A stretch of DNA of 64,000 nt from CAYSUS01 sp964434165 (GCA_964434165.1 CAYSUS010000041.1:1-64000); one strand, 5' to 3'; numbered from the stretch's first letter, positions 6,269 through 15,643 are shown. A program made the numbers and translations. The notes: generated by a model from the letters alone, not told the origin.

Positions 6269-9196
6269 TCACTGCCCGCTCGCCGGGGCGGTCGAGCGGA
6301 AGTGAGGCCGGGCGGGCTCGCGGTTGACCTCGTCGCGGAGCATGCGGATCTGCTCCTCGCTCAGGCGCTCGTGGACGAACAGGCAGTAGCCGCGGATGCC
6401 CAGGCGTCGGACTTCCTCGATCTGCTCGCGGACCAGCTCCGCAGGCCGGGACATTACCCGATTGCCCGACCGCATGTAGAGCGAAAGCCCTGAGACGAGC
6501 TTCGAATCGTCGTCGAGGGCATCGAGGAAACGCCGCTCGTTGTAGCGGACCTCGAGCGTTTGCATCTTGTAGTCCATGGGGATGATCAGGTCCATCCAGC
6601 CCTGCCGGGCCCAGGCGGCCGGATCCTGCCCCTGAAGGGCCCCACCCTGGAGGCTCACGAACACGGCCGCCGACATCGTCGCCTCCGGCCGCACGCGGCG
6701 CACGCCCTCGGCCGTCTTGCAGACGATCTCTCCGATCGCCTGGCGCTGCCACCCGATCCAGTCGTCCTCGCTCGCCTCGGCGAGCGGCTTGCCATACCGC
6801 TTCTCGAACTCGCGGCGGCAGTCGGGACAGAAGCACCGGCCCTTGGTGCGGATGTAGTCCAAGTGGATGCCGTCCACGGGGTAATCGCGGGCAACGCCGA
6901 CCATCAAGTCCGTGATGAACTTGCGATAGGCCGGCCGGTGCACGTCGGCGCTCAAGGGGACCACCTCGCCGTCGGCGTCGATCATCCGCACGTCCTCGCC
7001 ATAGTGCTCGGCGAAGGCCGCGCAGAACTGCGGATCGCGATACGAGACGCAGAACCACGGATGGACCTCCAGCCCGGCCGCATGGGCCTTTTCGATCAGA
7101 TGGCCGAGGGGATCGACGTCGTCCCCCGCCTCCTTGGCCCAGGGCATGACCTTGCTGCGTGCCATGAAACGGTTGCGCACGAACACATCGGGGATGATCA
7201 CGTTGAGCCGGGCCCGCGTGCCCTGCTTGACGAGAAGCCCGATGCGCTCGGGCGTGGAAATGTCGGTGGTCGAGGCCCAGATTGCCCTGGTCTCGCGCAC
7301 GGTGCCCGACGCGTCGCGCGGCAGCGTGTAGCCTCGCTGCGACGCAGCGAACGCCTCCTCGGAAACGCGGCCCTTCCCCCAGTCGAGCGCCGCATCCACG
7401 GTCCGCCTGGCGATCCCCTCGGGGGTCTGGAGCGCCACGCTGGCGCGGAGCGCGATCCGGTCGGCCATGGCTTCCGGCAGCCGGCCCACCAGCCACCCGG
7501 TCGGCTCGCTCCGCGGGCCCCACTGCGTGGCCAGCGCGATCTTCCGGTCTCCGACGGTAACGACCGTCGGGGCGTTGACCACCGGAAACGCGCGCCCGCC
7601 CGCGTCTTTCACCACCAGCTTCACGCGCAGCGGACCGCCCGGCTGCCAGGTGGACTGCACCTCGTCGACCGCCAGCGAGAAATCGGAGAGATCCGCCAGC
7701 GTGAACGTCAGTTTCCGGGCCGTCTCGGCCAGCTCGAACACGGGCGGCGGATCCACGACGTCGAGATATCCCTTGCCGTCGAGCGGATCGATAAGCAGGT
7801 AGTAATGCCCGCGCAGGGCAGCCAGGCCGGGCTTCGGCGGCGGGCCGTAGCGGGAGCCGAACCGGGCCTTTTGCGATTCGGCGGTGTGCGTGCCGGTCTT
7901 CGAGAGGTCGATCCTTTGGTCCGTGTACACGGCGGCGAGCGCCTCGCGGTCGTACTGGTAGAGCTTCCAGTACTCCGTGCCCATGCGCGAGGTGAGCACG
8001 ATCGGCGCCGCCTCCAGCACCTCGTACTCGATCGCGAACGGCAGCGTCAGGGAATCGCCGCCCGCGTAATGGACTACCTGGACGGGCATGGAGAACTCCC
8101 TGAATCGCACGCTGCCGCCTCCGTCGTAAGGTGCTTTTCCTTCGACACCGCGGCCGTGAACCTCGAGCAGCCCGGCGTCCTCTTGCGACGGCGTTTCGCA
8201 ACTCCGATCCTCCGAGGCAGCCTCCTGGTCCGGGTCGGCGTGCACCTCGATGTAGAATTCCAGGTCGCGGTAGGTGTCGACGTCGGGGTAGCCCTCGGTC
8301 GTCGGCTTCAGCTCGAAGCGGCCGGGCGGTGCGGCGAACAGCGACTCGCGGATCAGCCTCCTGCGCATGGCGGGATTGGCCGGCGGGGCGGCCCTACCGG
8401 TCATCGTAGGCGGAAGCGTCCCGTCCCCCTCGCGGCGCAGGGCCCAACCGCCGCCGTATCGGTCGTGCTCGTCGGCTAGGCGGGGCGGGTCCTCGGCGCC
8501 CGCCGAGTTGCGGTTAGCCAGGGTAAACGCCCGTTCGGGCCCGGGCTCGGCAAGCCCGACCATGAAGGCATATCGCTTGCCGCGCTCGAAAGCCAACTCG
8601 TCCTCGCCGGTCAGGTCCCATCGCAAGTAGTGAAGCTTGCCCTCGTCGCTCCCCGTGGGCTCGCCGCGCGGGTCGCGGGTGGGAGGAAGATCGGGGAACC
8701 TCCCGCCCCGGACCACGCGGATCGAGCGGTACTCGACCCCGTCGAGGTAATCGTCGCAACGGTGGTTGGTGGAGAAGCCGTGTCGGGCCTCGGTGCCGGG
8801 CGGGGTGCCGTTGTCGTTGATCCGCGGCTGGCCGGCGACCTCGAAGAACTGGACGAACACCTCGGCGCCCGGCGCGCCCGCCTTGACCGCGCTCTGCGAA
8901 GGCCCGGTGCGGAGCACGATGGCGTCGATGCGGAAGTCCTTCGGCGGCGTGAACACCTGTCCCAGGTCGCGGTTGCGCTGGTAGTAACCCTGCTCCTTCC
9001 AGATGAGGTGCTCGGCGTCGGTGTTGCGCACGCTGGTGCTCCCGCCCAGGTTGGCGTCGGTCTGGCGGATGGGCGTGCGAGGCTCGGGCGGATCGTGCCG
9101 CCCACCGATCGCCGTGACTTGAAGTCCTGCCTGCGCGGTGCAGCAGAACGCTACGGCGTGGGCAGCGCACACAAGGCGAAAGAGGGCTCTCGACAT
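6269..9196 (-). CDS. Secreted GHL10 (DUF187) family glycoside-hydrolase-like protein
   Basis: This is a large exported protein of 975 residues. After a signal peptide, residues about 20-600 form a beta-rich region with no domain I can name. Residues about 635-960 match the glycosyl hydrolase-like 10 family: ETRAIWASTTD opening, IPDVFVRNRF, GLEVHPWFCVSYRD, GIHLDYIRTKG and DLIIPMDYKM, which is the barrel strand pattern of GHL10. A CxxC pair (CFCPDC) follows the DYIR motif, as in several relatives. The start is taken at the ATG with AAGGGG upstream rather than the TTG seven codons earlier. It lies 58 bp after the isomerase-like gene in the same operon, so a role in breaking an extracellular polysaccharide is inferred. 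Confidence 0.8.
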   Translation of the reverse strand: MSRALFRLVCAAHAVAFCCTAQAGLQVTAIGGRHDPPEPRTPIRQTDANLGGSTSVRNTDAEHLIWKEQGYYQRNRDLGQVFTPPKDFRIDAIVLRTGPSQSAVKAGAPGAEVFVQFFEVAGQPRINDNGTPPGTEARHGFSTNHRCDDYLDGVEYRSIRVVRGGRFPDLPPTRDPRGEPTGSDEGKLHYLRWDLTGEDELAFERGKRYAFMVGLAEPGPERAFTLANRNSAGAEDPPRLADEHDRYGGGWALRREGDGTLPPTMTGRAAPPANPAMRRRLIRESLFAAPPGRFELKPTTEGYPDVDTYRDLEFYIEVHADPDQEAASEDRSCETPSQEDAGLLEVHGRGVEGKAPYDGGGSVRFREFSMPVQVVHYAGGDSLTLPFAIEYEVLEAAPIVLTSRMGTEYWKLYQYDREALAAVYTDQRIDLSKTGTHTAESQKARFGSRYGPPPKPGLAALRGHYYLLIDPLDGKGYLDVVDPPPVFELAETARKLTFTLADLSDFSLAVDEVQSTWQPGGPLRVKLVVKDAGGRAFPVVNAPTVVTVGDRKIALATQWGPRSEPTGWLVGRLPEAMADRIALRASVALQTPEGIARRTVDAALDWGKGRVSEEAFAASQRGYTLPRDASGTVRETRAIWASTTDISTPERIGLLVKQGTRARLNVIIPDVFVRNRFMARSKVMPWAKEAGDDVDPLGHLIEKAHAAGLEVHPWFCVSYRDPQFCAAFAEHYGEDVRMIDADGEVVPLSADVHRPAYRKFITDLMVGVARDYPVDGIHLDYIRTKGRCFCPDCRREFEKRYGKPLAEASEDDWIGWQRQAIGEIVCKTAEGVRRVRPEATMSAAVFVSLQGGALQGQDPAAWARQGWMDLIIPMDYKMQTLEVRYNERRFLDALDDDSKLVSGLSLYMRSGNRVMSRPAELVREQIEEVRRLGIRGYCLFVHERLSEEQIRMLRDEVNREPARPHFRSTAPASGQ

Positions 9197-9254
9197 GGGG
9201 GGCCCCTTATCGTTCAAATGGGCGGACGGGTTGACGTATCGTTAGCCCGGCGGT

Positions 9255-10106
9255 TTACATGCCCAGGCTCTTCAGCGTGGCCAGGGCCTGGCGCGGCACA
9301 TCCAGGCCGTCTCCGCCCTGGCCACCCATCTCCACGACGTACCACTCGGTCTTGCACGGCCCCTCGCAGAGCCGGAAGACCTCGCGGTAGTACTCGCTCG
9401 TGAGGGTCCTTTCGCCGTGCTCGCGGAGATGAATGGTCAGCGTGCGTCCCGGGAACTTGCGGAGCGTAGCCACGGCATCGCCGCCGCCGGACAGGCAGTT
9501 GCCCACGTCGAGCTGCATGACCACGTCCGGCCCGGTGTGGCTGAAAAGGATGTCCCAGGCGAAGCGGTCGCCGATTCGGGCGAAATCGAACCCGTGCGCG
9601 TGGTAGCCGACGCGCATGCCGTGGCTGGCGCACTTCTTGGACGCCTGGTTAAGAAACGCGGCGAACTGCTTGATCGACTCCTCGGTGGCCATCTGTTTCC
9701 TGGCGGCGGCCACGATGAGGAACCGGTTGCCGAGGACCTTGTTGTTCTCGACCGTGGTCTCGAGCTGGGCGTCCTCCAGGGCCTCGACGCGCAGGTGCAT
9801 GCCGCAGCACTTCAGGTCCGCCTCGTCGAGCATCGAGCGGAGCTGCTTGGCGCTGTAGTCCTTGTACACGTTGGGCGTCCCGGCGTAGCCCCAGAATTCG
9901 ACGCCCTGGTAGCCCAAGCCCGCGACGGCCTTGATCGTGCCGGGCACGTCCCTGGCGAACTCGCCCCGCACCGCGTAGAGCTGGAGGCCGATCGGGATCT
10001 TCTTCTTGGCCGGCTGCGGCCTGGCCCAGGCCCGACCCGCAGTGCAGGCCGCCGCCGCGGCCAGGGTCGTCTTCAGGAACTGCCGTCGCGTGCTGGTCAT
10101 GATCAT
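9255..10106 (-). CDS. Tat-exported sugar phosphate isomerase/epimerase family protein
   Basis: This 283-residue TIM-barrel protein begins with a twin-arginine signal (STRRQFLKTTLAAAAA). Characteristic xylose-isomerase-like barrel motifs follow: GLQLYAVRGEF at the first strand, GYHAHGFDF, the metal-site QLDVGN, and HLREHG near the end. Relatives are annotated as sugar phosphate isomerases/epimerases, but export argues for a free sugar or sugar derivative as substrate. Two adjacent ATG codons (10106 and 10100) are possible starts. It lies between a glycosidase-like gene and the GHL10 gene with 58-67 bp gaps, so co-expression is likely. Confidence 0.82.
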   Translation of the reverse strand: MIMTSTRRQFLKTTLAAAAACTAGRAWARPQPAKKKIPIGLQLYAVRGEFARDVPGTIKAVAGLGYQGVEFWGYAGTPNVYKDYSAKQLRSMLDEADLKCCGMHLRVEALEDAQLETTVENNKVLGNRFLIVAAARKQMATEESIKQFAAFLNQASKKCASHGMRVGYHAHGFDFARIGDRFAWDILFSHTGPDVVMQLDVGNCLSGGGDAVATLRKFPGRTLTIHLREHGERTLTSEYYREVFRLCEGPCKTEWYVVEMGGQGGDGLDVPRQALATLKSLGM

Positions 10107-10173
10107 GTTCTCGCGGGATCGTGGTTGTCGCAGAAGTCGGGGGGGCTCGTGCACGGTCGAGGCTTCCTCGCTC

Positions 10174-11367
10174 TCACGCAGGTGCGGCCAGCTCCAGGAG
10201 TTCTCCGGATCGAGGCTGGCGATTGACCCAGTCGAGCGTCTTGAGGTTCGTCTTGGTGATGGCGTCGATGGCCGGCTGATCGGGCCGCTCGCGCTCGTCG
10301 CGCAGGCCGCGCTGCCGGCAGCGGTTGCGCAAGTAGGCCCCGCAGAGATGGAACCCCATCGCGGCGGGTAGCTCGCGAAGCGCCGCGGTGGTCTCGTCGT
10401 ACCATACCGGATCGTGGCCCCGGCTCCCGTCCGGCAAGCGGCGGTGCCGCGCCGCGTCGGCCAGCAGCACGGGCCGACCGGTCAGCTCGTGCCACCGCCG
10501 CAGGTCGCGAACGATCTGATCCGTGGGGCTGAAGTGCTGGAAGCTCAACACGTCCACGTACGGGGTCGCCGCCCGGAGCACCTCGTCGGGCAGGTCCGCG
10601 CGGCCCTCGTAGCGGTCGCCCAGGATCAGGTGATTCGGATCGTAGCGGCGGATCGCTTCGTGCGTGACCTTGTAGTAACGAGTCGCCAGGTCGAAGAGGG
10701 CCTTGCGCCCGGCCTCCGTCTTCAGCCGCTCGGGATCGAACAGCGGGCCCTTCCACGCGCTCTCGGGCCGCGTGTGCGCCCACGTGGGGCAGTCGATGTA
10801 GAAGTAGCCGACCAGCTTGGGGTCGCGCGCGAACTGCGCGCAATGGGCCCGGGCGACGTAATCGCACCATTGCTCGAAGTCCTTGCCAGCCAGGTCGGGG
10901 TGGCGCGTCTCGGCCTCCCATTGGTGGAAGTCGGCGAAGGGGAGCATGTGGCAGTAGGGCATGCCCAGCCACTGGTACTCCTGGTACGTGAAGTTGCGGG
11001 AATGCCGGTGGTTGGTCGGCGTGCGCGTGACCACCTCCTGCACCCAGCCGACCGTGTTGAAACGCCAGGCCGTCAGGTCGGGACGCACGCCCTGCCGGAG
11101 CCACTGCTCCATGCTCCCCCCGTACTTGCCGCGCCAGATGTCGATGTTCTCGTTGTAGCGGAGCGTGGCCGGGTCGAGGTGATTCAGCCCGACCGAGAAG
11201 AAAGGGAGGCGCATCCCGGGGGCGGCCAGAAGCCACTTTTTGCCGAACCGCGCCACGCGGTAGAAGCTCGGCGGGATCTCACCTTCGTCGGCTCGCGAAG
11301 GCATGGCGAGACCCGCCCCCGTGGCCGCGGCCGCCGCCAGCAGACTTCTTCGGGTCAGTCCAGCCAT
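10174..11367 (-). CDS. Tat-exported glycosidase-like (agarase-like TIM barrel) protein
   Basis: The product has 397 residues. It starts with a Tat-type signal (LTRRSLLAAAAATGAGLA), then reads FYRVARFGKKWLLAAPG, FFSVGLNHL and LRYNENIDIWRGKYG. These resemble the opening of agarase-like barrel glycosidases, in which a GxNH motif follows the first strand. Later segments such as YFYIDCPTW, HLILGDRYEGR and VDVLSFQHF are the expected barrel strands; the glutamate in GDRYEGR is a candidate catalytic acid. The ATG is preceded by GGGAGAGGA. The gene is in the middle of the six-gene minus-strand cluster. Agarose itself is not implied; the assignment is to a broad clan only. Confidence 0.68.
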   Translation of the reverse strand: MAGLTRRSLLAAAAATGAGLAMPSRADEGEIPPSFYRVARFGKKWLLAAPGMRLPFFSVGLNHLDPATLRYNENIDIWRGKYGGSMEQWLRQGVRPDLTAWRFNTVGWVQEVVTRTPTNHRHSRNFTYQEYQWLGMPYCHMLPFADFHQWEAETRHPDLAGKDFEQWCDYVARAHCAQFARDPKLVGYFYIDCPTWAHTRPESAWKGPLFDPERLKTEAGRKALFDLATRYYKVTHEAIRRYDPNHLILGDRYEGRADLPDEVLRAATPYVDVLSFQHFSPTDQIVRDLRRWHELTGRPVLLADAARHRRLPDGSRGHDPVWYDETTAALRELPAAMGFHLCGAYLRNRCRQRGLRDERERPDQPAIDAITKTNLKTLDWVNRQPRSGELLELAAPA

Positions 11368-11414
11368 TGGTCCTCTCCCTGCGCTGGTGCGAGCTGCCCT
11401 CACCCCGTCGCCAC

Positions 11415-12980
11415 TCACTGCGCCGGCCTGGCCCACTCGCTCCTCGCTCCCTCGCGCAGAGCGTACAGGTGCCGCATCGTGCCGACGTACAGCGTGCCGT
11501 TGGCGGCGGTGACCGTGCTGATCACCGGGGCATCGAGCCGGATCGAGCTGAGCACGCGCTTCTCTCTGTCTGCAGCAAGGACCCAGAAGTCGCCCAGCCG
11601 CGTGCCGAGGTACACCTTGTCGTCGGCCACCAGCGGCGAGGCCCAAATCTCCCGGCCTGCATCGTGGATCCAATATGGCTTGCCAGTCTCGGCGTCCACG
11701 CAGTGTACCTTGCCGCCGCAGTCGGCAGCGAAAGCCAGGCCGTCGTGCACCGCGGGCGTGGAGCAGCAGTGCTCCTCCAACGGATGCGACCAGCGCGGGG
11801 CCGTGTGCGTGAGGTCGCCGGCGCCCGACGGCTCGAAGCACTTCAGCCAGGCTTCGCGCTTGCCCCACCAGATATCCCCGCCCAGCGTGATGTAGAGACG
11901 GCCGTCGTGCACGACGGGCATGCTCTTGATGTTGCTGGGGCTTTCGCGCCGGTTGCGGATGTACTTGTGGACGTTCTCCTTGGGGGCCTCGGGGTCGCAG
12001 TCGATCCGCCACAAGCGATTCAGTCTCCCCACTTCGCCGTCGGGCTGCAGAACTGCCTCCCCGTCGGGGCCCGGCACAAGGGGCTCGAAGCCGTAGCAGA
12101 CCCCGTCGCCTCCGCAGAAGACCACCACGCGCCGCCCGTCGATCTGGCCCAACGCGGGTGAAGACCACGTGCTGTGGAAGATCCGCGGCCCGATCGGCTC
12201 GCGATCGCGGGCGACCAGGCGCCCGGTGGCCTTGTCCACCACGACGAGGCTGGGGGCCTCGGGCTTCTCCACGCCCGTGTGCTGGCTGTTCAGGCCGTTG
12301 TTGGTATTCAGGTACAGATACGGCCCGTCGAGCAGGATCGAGCAGTGCACCGAGTCGTGCGGGCGCACGCCGGCCGCCTCGCGCAGGTCCAACAGCCAGA
12401 GGATGTCGGCATCGAGCGGACCGGGCCCCATGGCCGGCTCGTCGCGCGGGCTCATGTGCCGGCCCTCGTCGCGATACGGGCCGTCGTTGCCGTCGGCCAT
12501 TCCGCGTAGATCGAGACACACCACCTCGTCGCGATTGGTCACGGTGTAAACGCGATCGCCCTCGATCGTGGGGGGCGAGCACATGCCGACCTTGGGCCAG
12601 TCGAGGAACCGGTCGCCTTCCAGCTTGGGCACCACGAGTTGCCACGCCAGGCTCCCGTCCGACTCGCGGAAGCACATCAGCACGCCGCGGTCGCCGTCGT
12701 GCTTCGGATCGCGCGGCTCCTCGTTGTTCGTGGCGATGAGCACGTGGCCGCTGCCCACCACGGGCGAGGCCCAGCACTGCGAGCCCAGCGGGGCCACCCA
12801 GCGGACATTCTTGCCCGTGGCCGGGTCGAAGCTCTCCGGCAGGCCGGTCTCGTCGGAGACCATGTTCCGCGTGTGACGCTGGCCCCATTGGGGGCGGTCG
12901 CCAGCCGGCGCATGGCTCGCGCCGAGACCGACGATGAGGATCGCAGGAAGCCACGTCCGCACGCAGGGAGTGGATTTCAT
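11415..12980 (-). CDS. Secreted PQQ-like beta-propeller repeat protein
   Basis: The 521-residue protein has a signal peptide (cleavage near SHAPA-GD) followed by DRPQWGQRHTRNMVSDETGLPE, the usual opening of planctomycete outer-membrane-assembly-BamB-like/PQQ propellers. Blade motifs repeat through the chain, for example VYTVTNRDEVVCLDLRG, SMPVVHDGRLYITLGGD, HCVDAETGKPYWIHDA and VYLGTRLGDFWVLAAD. No quinoprotein dehydrogenase catalytic calcium or cysteine-pair signature is evident, so it is probably a binding or scaffold propeller rather than an alcohol dehydrogenase. It is encoded between a sulfatase and a glycosidase-like gene with 32- and 47-bp gaps. Confidence 0.82.
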   Translation of the reverse strand: MKSTPCVRTWLPAILIVGLGASHAPAGDRPQWGQRHTRNMVSDETGLPESFDPATGKNVRWVAPLGSQCWASPVVGSGHVLIATNNEEPRDPKHDGDRGVLMCFRESDGSLAWQLVVPKLEGDRFLDWPKVGMCSPPTIEGDRVYTVTNRDEVVCLDLRGMADGNDGPYRDEGRHMSPRDEPAMGPGPLDADILWLLDLREAAGVRPHDSVHCSILLDGPYLYLNTNNGLNSQHTGVEKPEAPSLVVVDKATGRLVARDREPIGPRIFHSTWSSPALGQIDGRRVVVFCGGDGVCYGFEPLVPGPDGEAVLQPDGEVGRLNRLWRIDCDPEAPKENVHKYIRNRRESPSNIKSMPVVHDGRLYITLGGDIWWGKREAWLKCFEPSGAGDLTHTAPRWSHPLEEHCCSTPAVHDGLAFAADCGGKVHCVDAETGKPYWIHDAGREIWASPLVADDKVYLGTRLGDFWVLAADREKRVLSSIRLDAPVISTVTAANGTLYVGTMRHLYALREGARSEWARPAQ

Positions 12981-13012
12981 ACTCGCCCTTCGGAGAGGTG
13001 CATGTTCAGGAA

Positions 13013-14380
13013 CTATCGCTTCCGTTTCTTCGGCGATGGCTTCTTCTTCGGCGGCGGCTCCGACTTCTCAGGCTCCAGGGAGTCCATGGTCGCCTGGAGC
13101 ATCTTGCGCGCGGCGGCCGCCTCGGGCGATTGCTTGTCGGCCGTGATGGGCTTGCGCTCCTCGGGATCGCTCTCCATGTCAACAAGCCGCCCATCGTCGT
13201 ACAGCTTCCACTTCTGAGTGCGGACCCAGCGCTTGCCGCGGTGCTCGCAGAAGACCCAGGCGCGGGGCGAGCCCTTCGCGCCCTCGATCTGCGGGGCGAA
13301 GCTGCGTCCGTCCAGGGGCGGCTCTCCGGGCAGCGGCGCGCAGGCCAGTTCGGCCATCGTGGGGAGGAAGTCGGTGAAGTCCACCAGGTCGTCGCAGGCG
13401 CGCCCCGCGGGCGTGGTGCCGGGCCAGTTGACGATCAGCGGAACCCGCGTGCCCGCGTCGGTCAGCTTGCCCTTGCCGCCGGGGACCTCGGCGTCCCCAC
13501 GCTTGGAGAGGACCGGCTTGTGACGGCGCACGACCTTGCCGTTCCGTTTCTCGACGTCCGTGAGGTATCGGCCGGGCGATCCGTTGTCGGTCGTGAACAT
13601 CACGACGGTCTTCTCGCGGAGCTTGAGCCGGTCCAGGGCCGCGACGATCCGGCCGACCATGGCGTCCATGTCGGCTACCATCTCGGAGTAGCTGCGGTAC
13701 TTGCCATCCGGGCCGGGCGGGGGAACCGGACTGAAGTCGTCGCTGATCTCGTGGCACAGGGCCATCGGGTAGTAGGCAAGGAACGGACGGTCCTTGTTGC
13801 GCTCCATGAAGTCGATGAGCAGCTCCGTGTACACCTCCGGCCCGTAAACGTCCGGCTTCTGCTTCTCCTTCCACAACTCGCCGTTGCGGTAGATCATGGG
13901 GTTGTGGAACCGCGGTCCCTCGTGCCAGCCGAACAGGGCGCTTTGGTCGAAACCCAATTCCCGCGCGTGGTCGGGCCGGTTCTTCATCAGCGTCAACTGC
14001 CACTTGCCGGCCACGGCCGTGGCATAGCCCGCCCGCCCCAGCACGTGGGCGAAGGTCTCCGCGCCCTCGGGCCATCGGCCCCAGCCCGCCCGGTGGCGGA
14101 ACGGATAGCGCCCCGTCATGATCGCCATGCGCGAGGGATGGCATACCGGCATGCTGTAGCAGTGGGTGAACCGCAGCCCGCCCTCAGCCAGCTTGTCGAT
14201 CTCCGGTGTGGCGTACGAGCTGCCGCCGTAGCAGCCGAGCACCTCGCTGCCCACGTCGTCGGCCATGATGAGCACGATATTGGGCGGCCGGCCCTCGGGC
14301 TTCTCGGCGGCCGCGCACGGCGCGGCCGACACGACGGCCGCCGCCAGTCCCGTTACCACCAGGCGAACGAAGCAATGCAT
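13013..14380 (-). CDS. Secreted sulfatase
   Basis: The gene encodes a 455-residue type I sulfatase with a signal peptide ending near APCAAA. NIVLIMADDVG (residues 34-44) supplies metal-binding aspartates. PVCHPSRMAIMTGRY is the canonical CxPSR signature with Cys80 the formylglycine site. VVMFTTDNGSPG carries the second metal DN pair. GKLTDAGTRVPLIVNWPG is the usual sulfatase C-domain entry. The chain ends in an unusually basic KKKPSPKKRKR. AGGGAGG precedes the ATG. It is the second gene of the cluster, 36 bp after the isomerase-like gene. A formylglycine-generating enzyme must act before export; none is in the window. Confidence 0.9.
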   Translation of the reverse strand: MHCFVRLVVTGLAAAVVSAAPCAAAEKPEGRPPNIVLIMADDVGSEVLGCYGGSSYATPEIDKLAEGGLRFTHCYSMPVCHPSRMAIMTGRYPFRHRAGWGRWPEGAETFAHVLGRAGYATAVAGKWQLTLMKNRPDHARELGFDQSALFGWHEGPRFHNPMIYRNGELWKEKQKPDVYGPEVYTELLIDFMERNKDRPFLAYYPMALCHEISDDFSPVPPPGPDGKYRSYSEMVADMDAMVGRIVAALDRLKLREKTVVMFTTDNGSPGRYLTDVEKRNGKVVRRHKPVLSKRGDAEVPGGKGKLTDAGTRVPLIVNWPGTTPAGRACDDLVDFTDFLPTMAELACAPLPGEPPLDGRSFAPQIEGAKGSPRAWVFCEHRGKRWVRTQKWKLYDDGRLVDMESDPEERKPITADKQSPEAAAARKMLQATMDSLEPEKSEPPPKKKPSPKKRKR

Positions 14381-14416
14381 CGTGGATACCTCCCTCTTGT
14401 CGGGTCTGTGGCGACT

Positions 14417-15379
14417 TCAGTCCGCCAGGGGCGCGAACACGCGTCGGGCATACTGGCCGCCGCGGCGATGGGCCTGTTCGGCGTTCATGGTCTTGGGCGA
14501 CTCCTTCTCCACGGCCTGCTCCAGAACCACGTGCGGGCGCACGCCGATCTCCACCAGGTGCTGCACGATCGCCGCGTAGTCGATGTCTCCTTCGCCGAAC
14601 GCCTCGGTCCACGTGCCATCGACCGATTGGCGGAGGTGCAGCTCGGTGATCCGCGGCCCGTAGAGCTTGACCACGTCCATCACGGCCACGGCCGAATTGC
14701 CTGCCCCGCGGTAGATCCAGTGGGCGTCGAGGCACAACGTTACCAGCTTCGGCTCCGTGCCGACCAGCATGTGGTGGAGCTCGCGAGCCGCGTTCCGCAG
14801 CTCGGCGTCATGGTTGTGGTAAGCCAGCACCATGCCCAGGCCGGCCAGCCTCTCGCCGAGCCGGTTGAGGGCCTCTGCCTGGGTCCTGAGTTGCGGGTCG
14901 GTCTTGTCTTCCTCCCCGCCCCAGCGGATCGGGTTGGGGTTGGTCACGATGATCCGCGTGCCGGCCGTCTTAGCCTTCTCGGCAATGGCCACGACCTCGC
15001 CGATGCTCTTCTCGGCGGCCGCCGCATCGTGGAGCGTGCTGTTGACGTAGACCGAACGCATCTGGAGGCCGTGCTTCTTCAGCCGCCCTGCCAGGTCCTC
15101 GACCTGCTGGGGGCTGCTGGCGAGCGGCTCGTAGCCGTCCATGCCGGCCGCGACGACCTGGCCGAGCACCTTGTCGAGCGACGCGCCGAAGTCGATGCCC
15201 GCGCGGCGGTAGAAAGTGAGCCAGGGGTACTGGTTGGTGGCCAGGTGGAGATTGCCTTCAGGCTTTTCACCGTCGCCGATGCCCGGTTGCGTGAAGGCGA
15301 AAAGCCCTCCCGCGGCCATCGCCCCCAGGCGGAGGAACCGGCGTCGCTCCAGCGCGGATTGGGATGCTTGCTGGCTCAT
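14417..15379 (-). CDS. Tat-exported sugar phosphate isomerase/epimerase family protein, first gene of the carbohydrate cluster
   Basis: The product has 320 residues, with a Tat signal (ERRRFLRLGAMAAGG) and an isomerase/epimerase-like TIM barrel. Barrel motifs include GMDGYEPLAS, RIIVTNPNPI, MVLAYHNHDAELR, TLCLDAHWIYRG and ITELHLRQS. The YHNHD, LDxHW and ELHLR sites correspond to metal ligands of the superfamily, and VLEQAV provides the last acidic ligand. I chose the ATG with GAGGA about 8 bp upstream; the longer frame upstream is GC-driven. It is the promoter-proximal gene of the minus-strand cluster. It is only distantly similar by eye to the two other isomerase-like proteins here, so the three are not simple recent duplicates. 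Confidence 0.82.
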   Translation of the reverse strand: MSQQASQSALERRRFLRLGAMAAGGLFAFTQPGIGDGEKPEGNLHLATNQYPWLTFYRRAGIDFGASLDKVLGQVVAAGMDGYEPLASSPQQVEDLAGRLKKHGLQMRSVYVNSTLHDAAAAEKSIGEVVAIAEKAKTAGTRIIVTNPNPIRWGGEEDKTDPQLRTQAEALNRLGERLAGLGMVLAYHNHDAELRNAARELHHMLVGTEPKLVTLCLDAHWIYRGAGNSAVAVMDVVKLYGPRITELHLRQSVDGTWTEAFGEGDIDYAAIVQHLVEIGVRPHVVLEQAVEKESPKTMNAEQAHRRGGQYARRVFAPLAD

Positions 15380-15643
15380 AGGTCGATCCTCGGGGGGTGG
15401 TGTCGGACCGTGGGCGGTGTGCGGGGGAATATGCAGGTGCGGCTGGCAGGGCCTACTTATGATAGACGCCCGCGGAATCGGCAGGCAAGCGCCACCGGGC
15501 CTGGAAGCGTTCTCAGCCGATCCGACACCCCCGGCCGGTGTTCTGTTGGACGTTTGAAGGCTGGCAAGCAATGTCCTTCTTGGACGGGGAGAACGGTTCC
15601 TGGCCCCTTCGGCACCGGGATTCACTCGCCAGGGGGCCCGGCA

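Noticed and set aside
10174..12954. 926-codon minus-strand frame as one gene
   Set aside because: Only its last 397 codons (from 11367) make sense; the first part is a shadow of the PQQ-like propeller gene in another frame.
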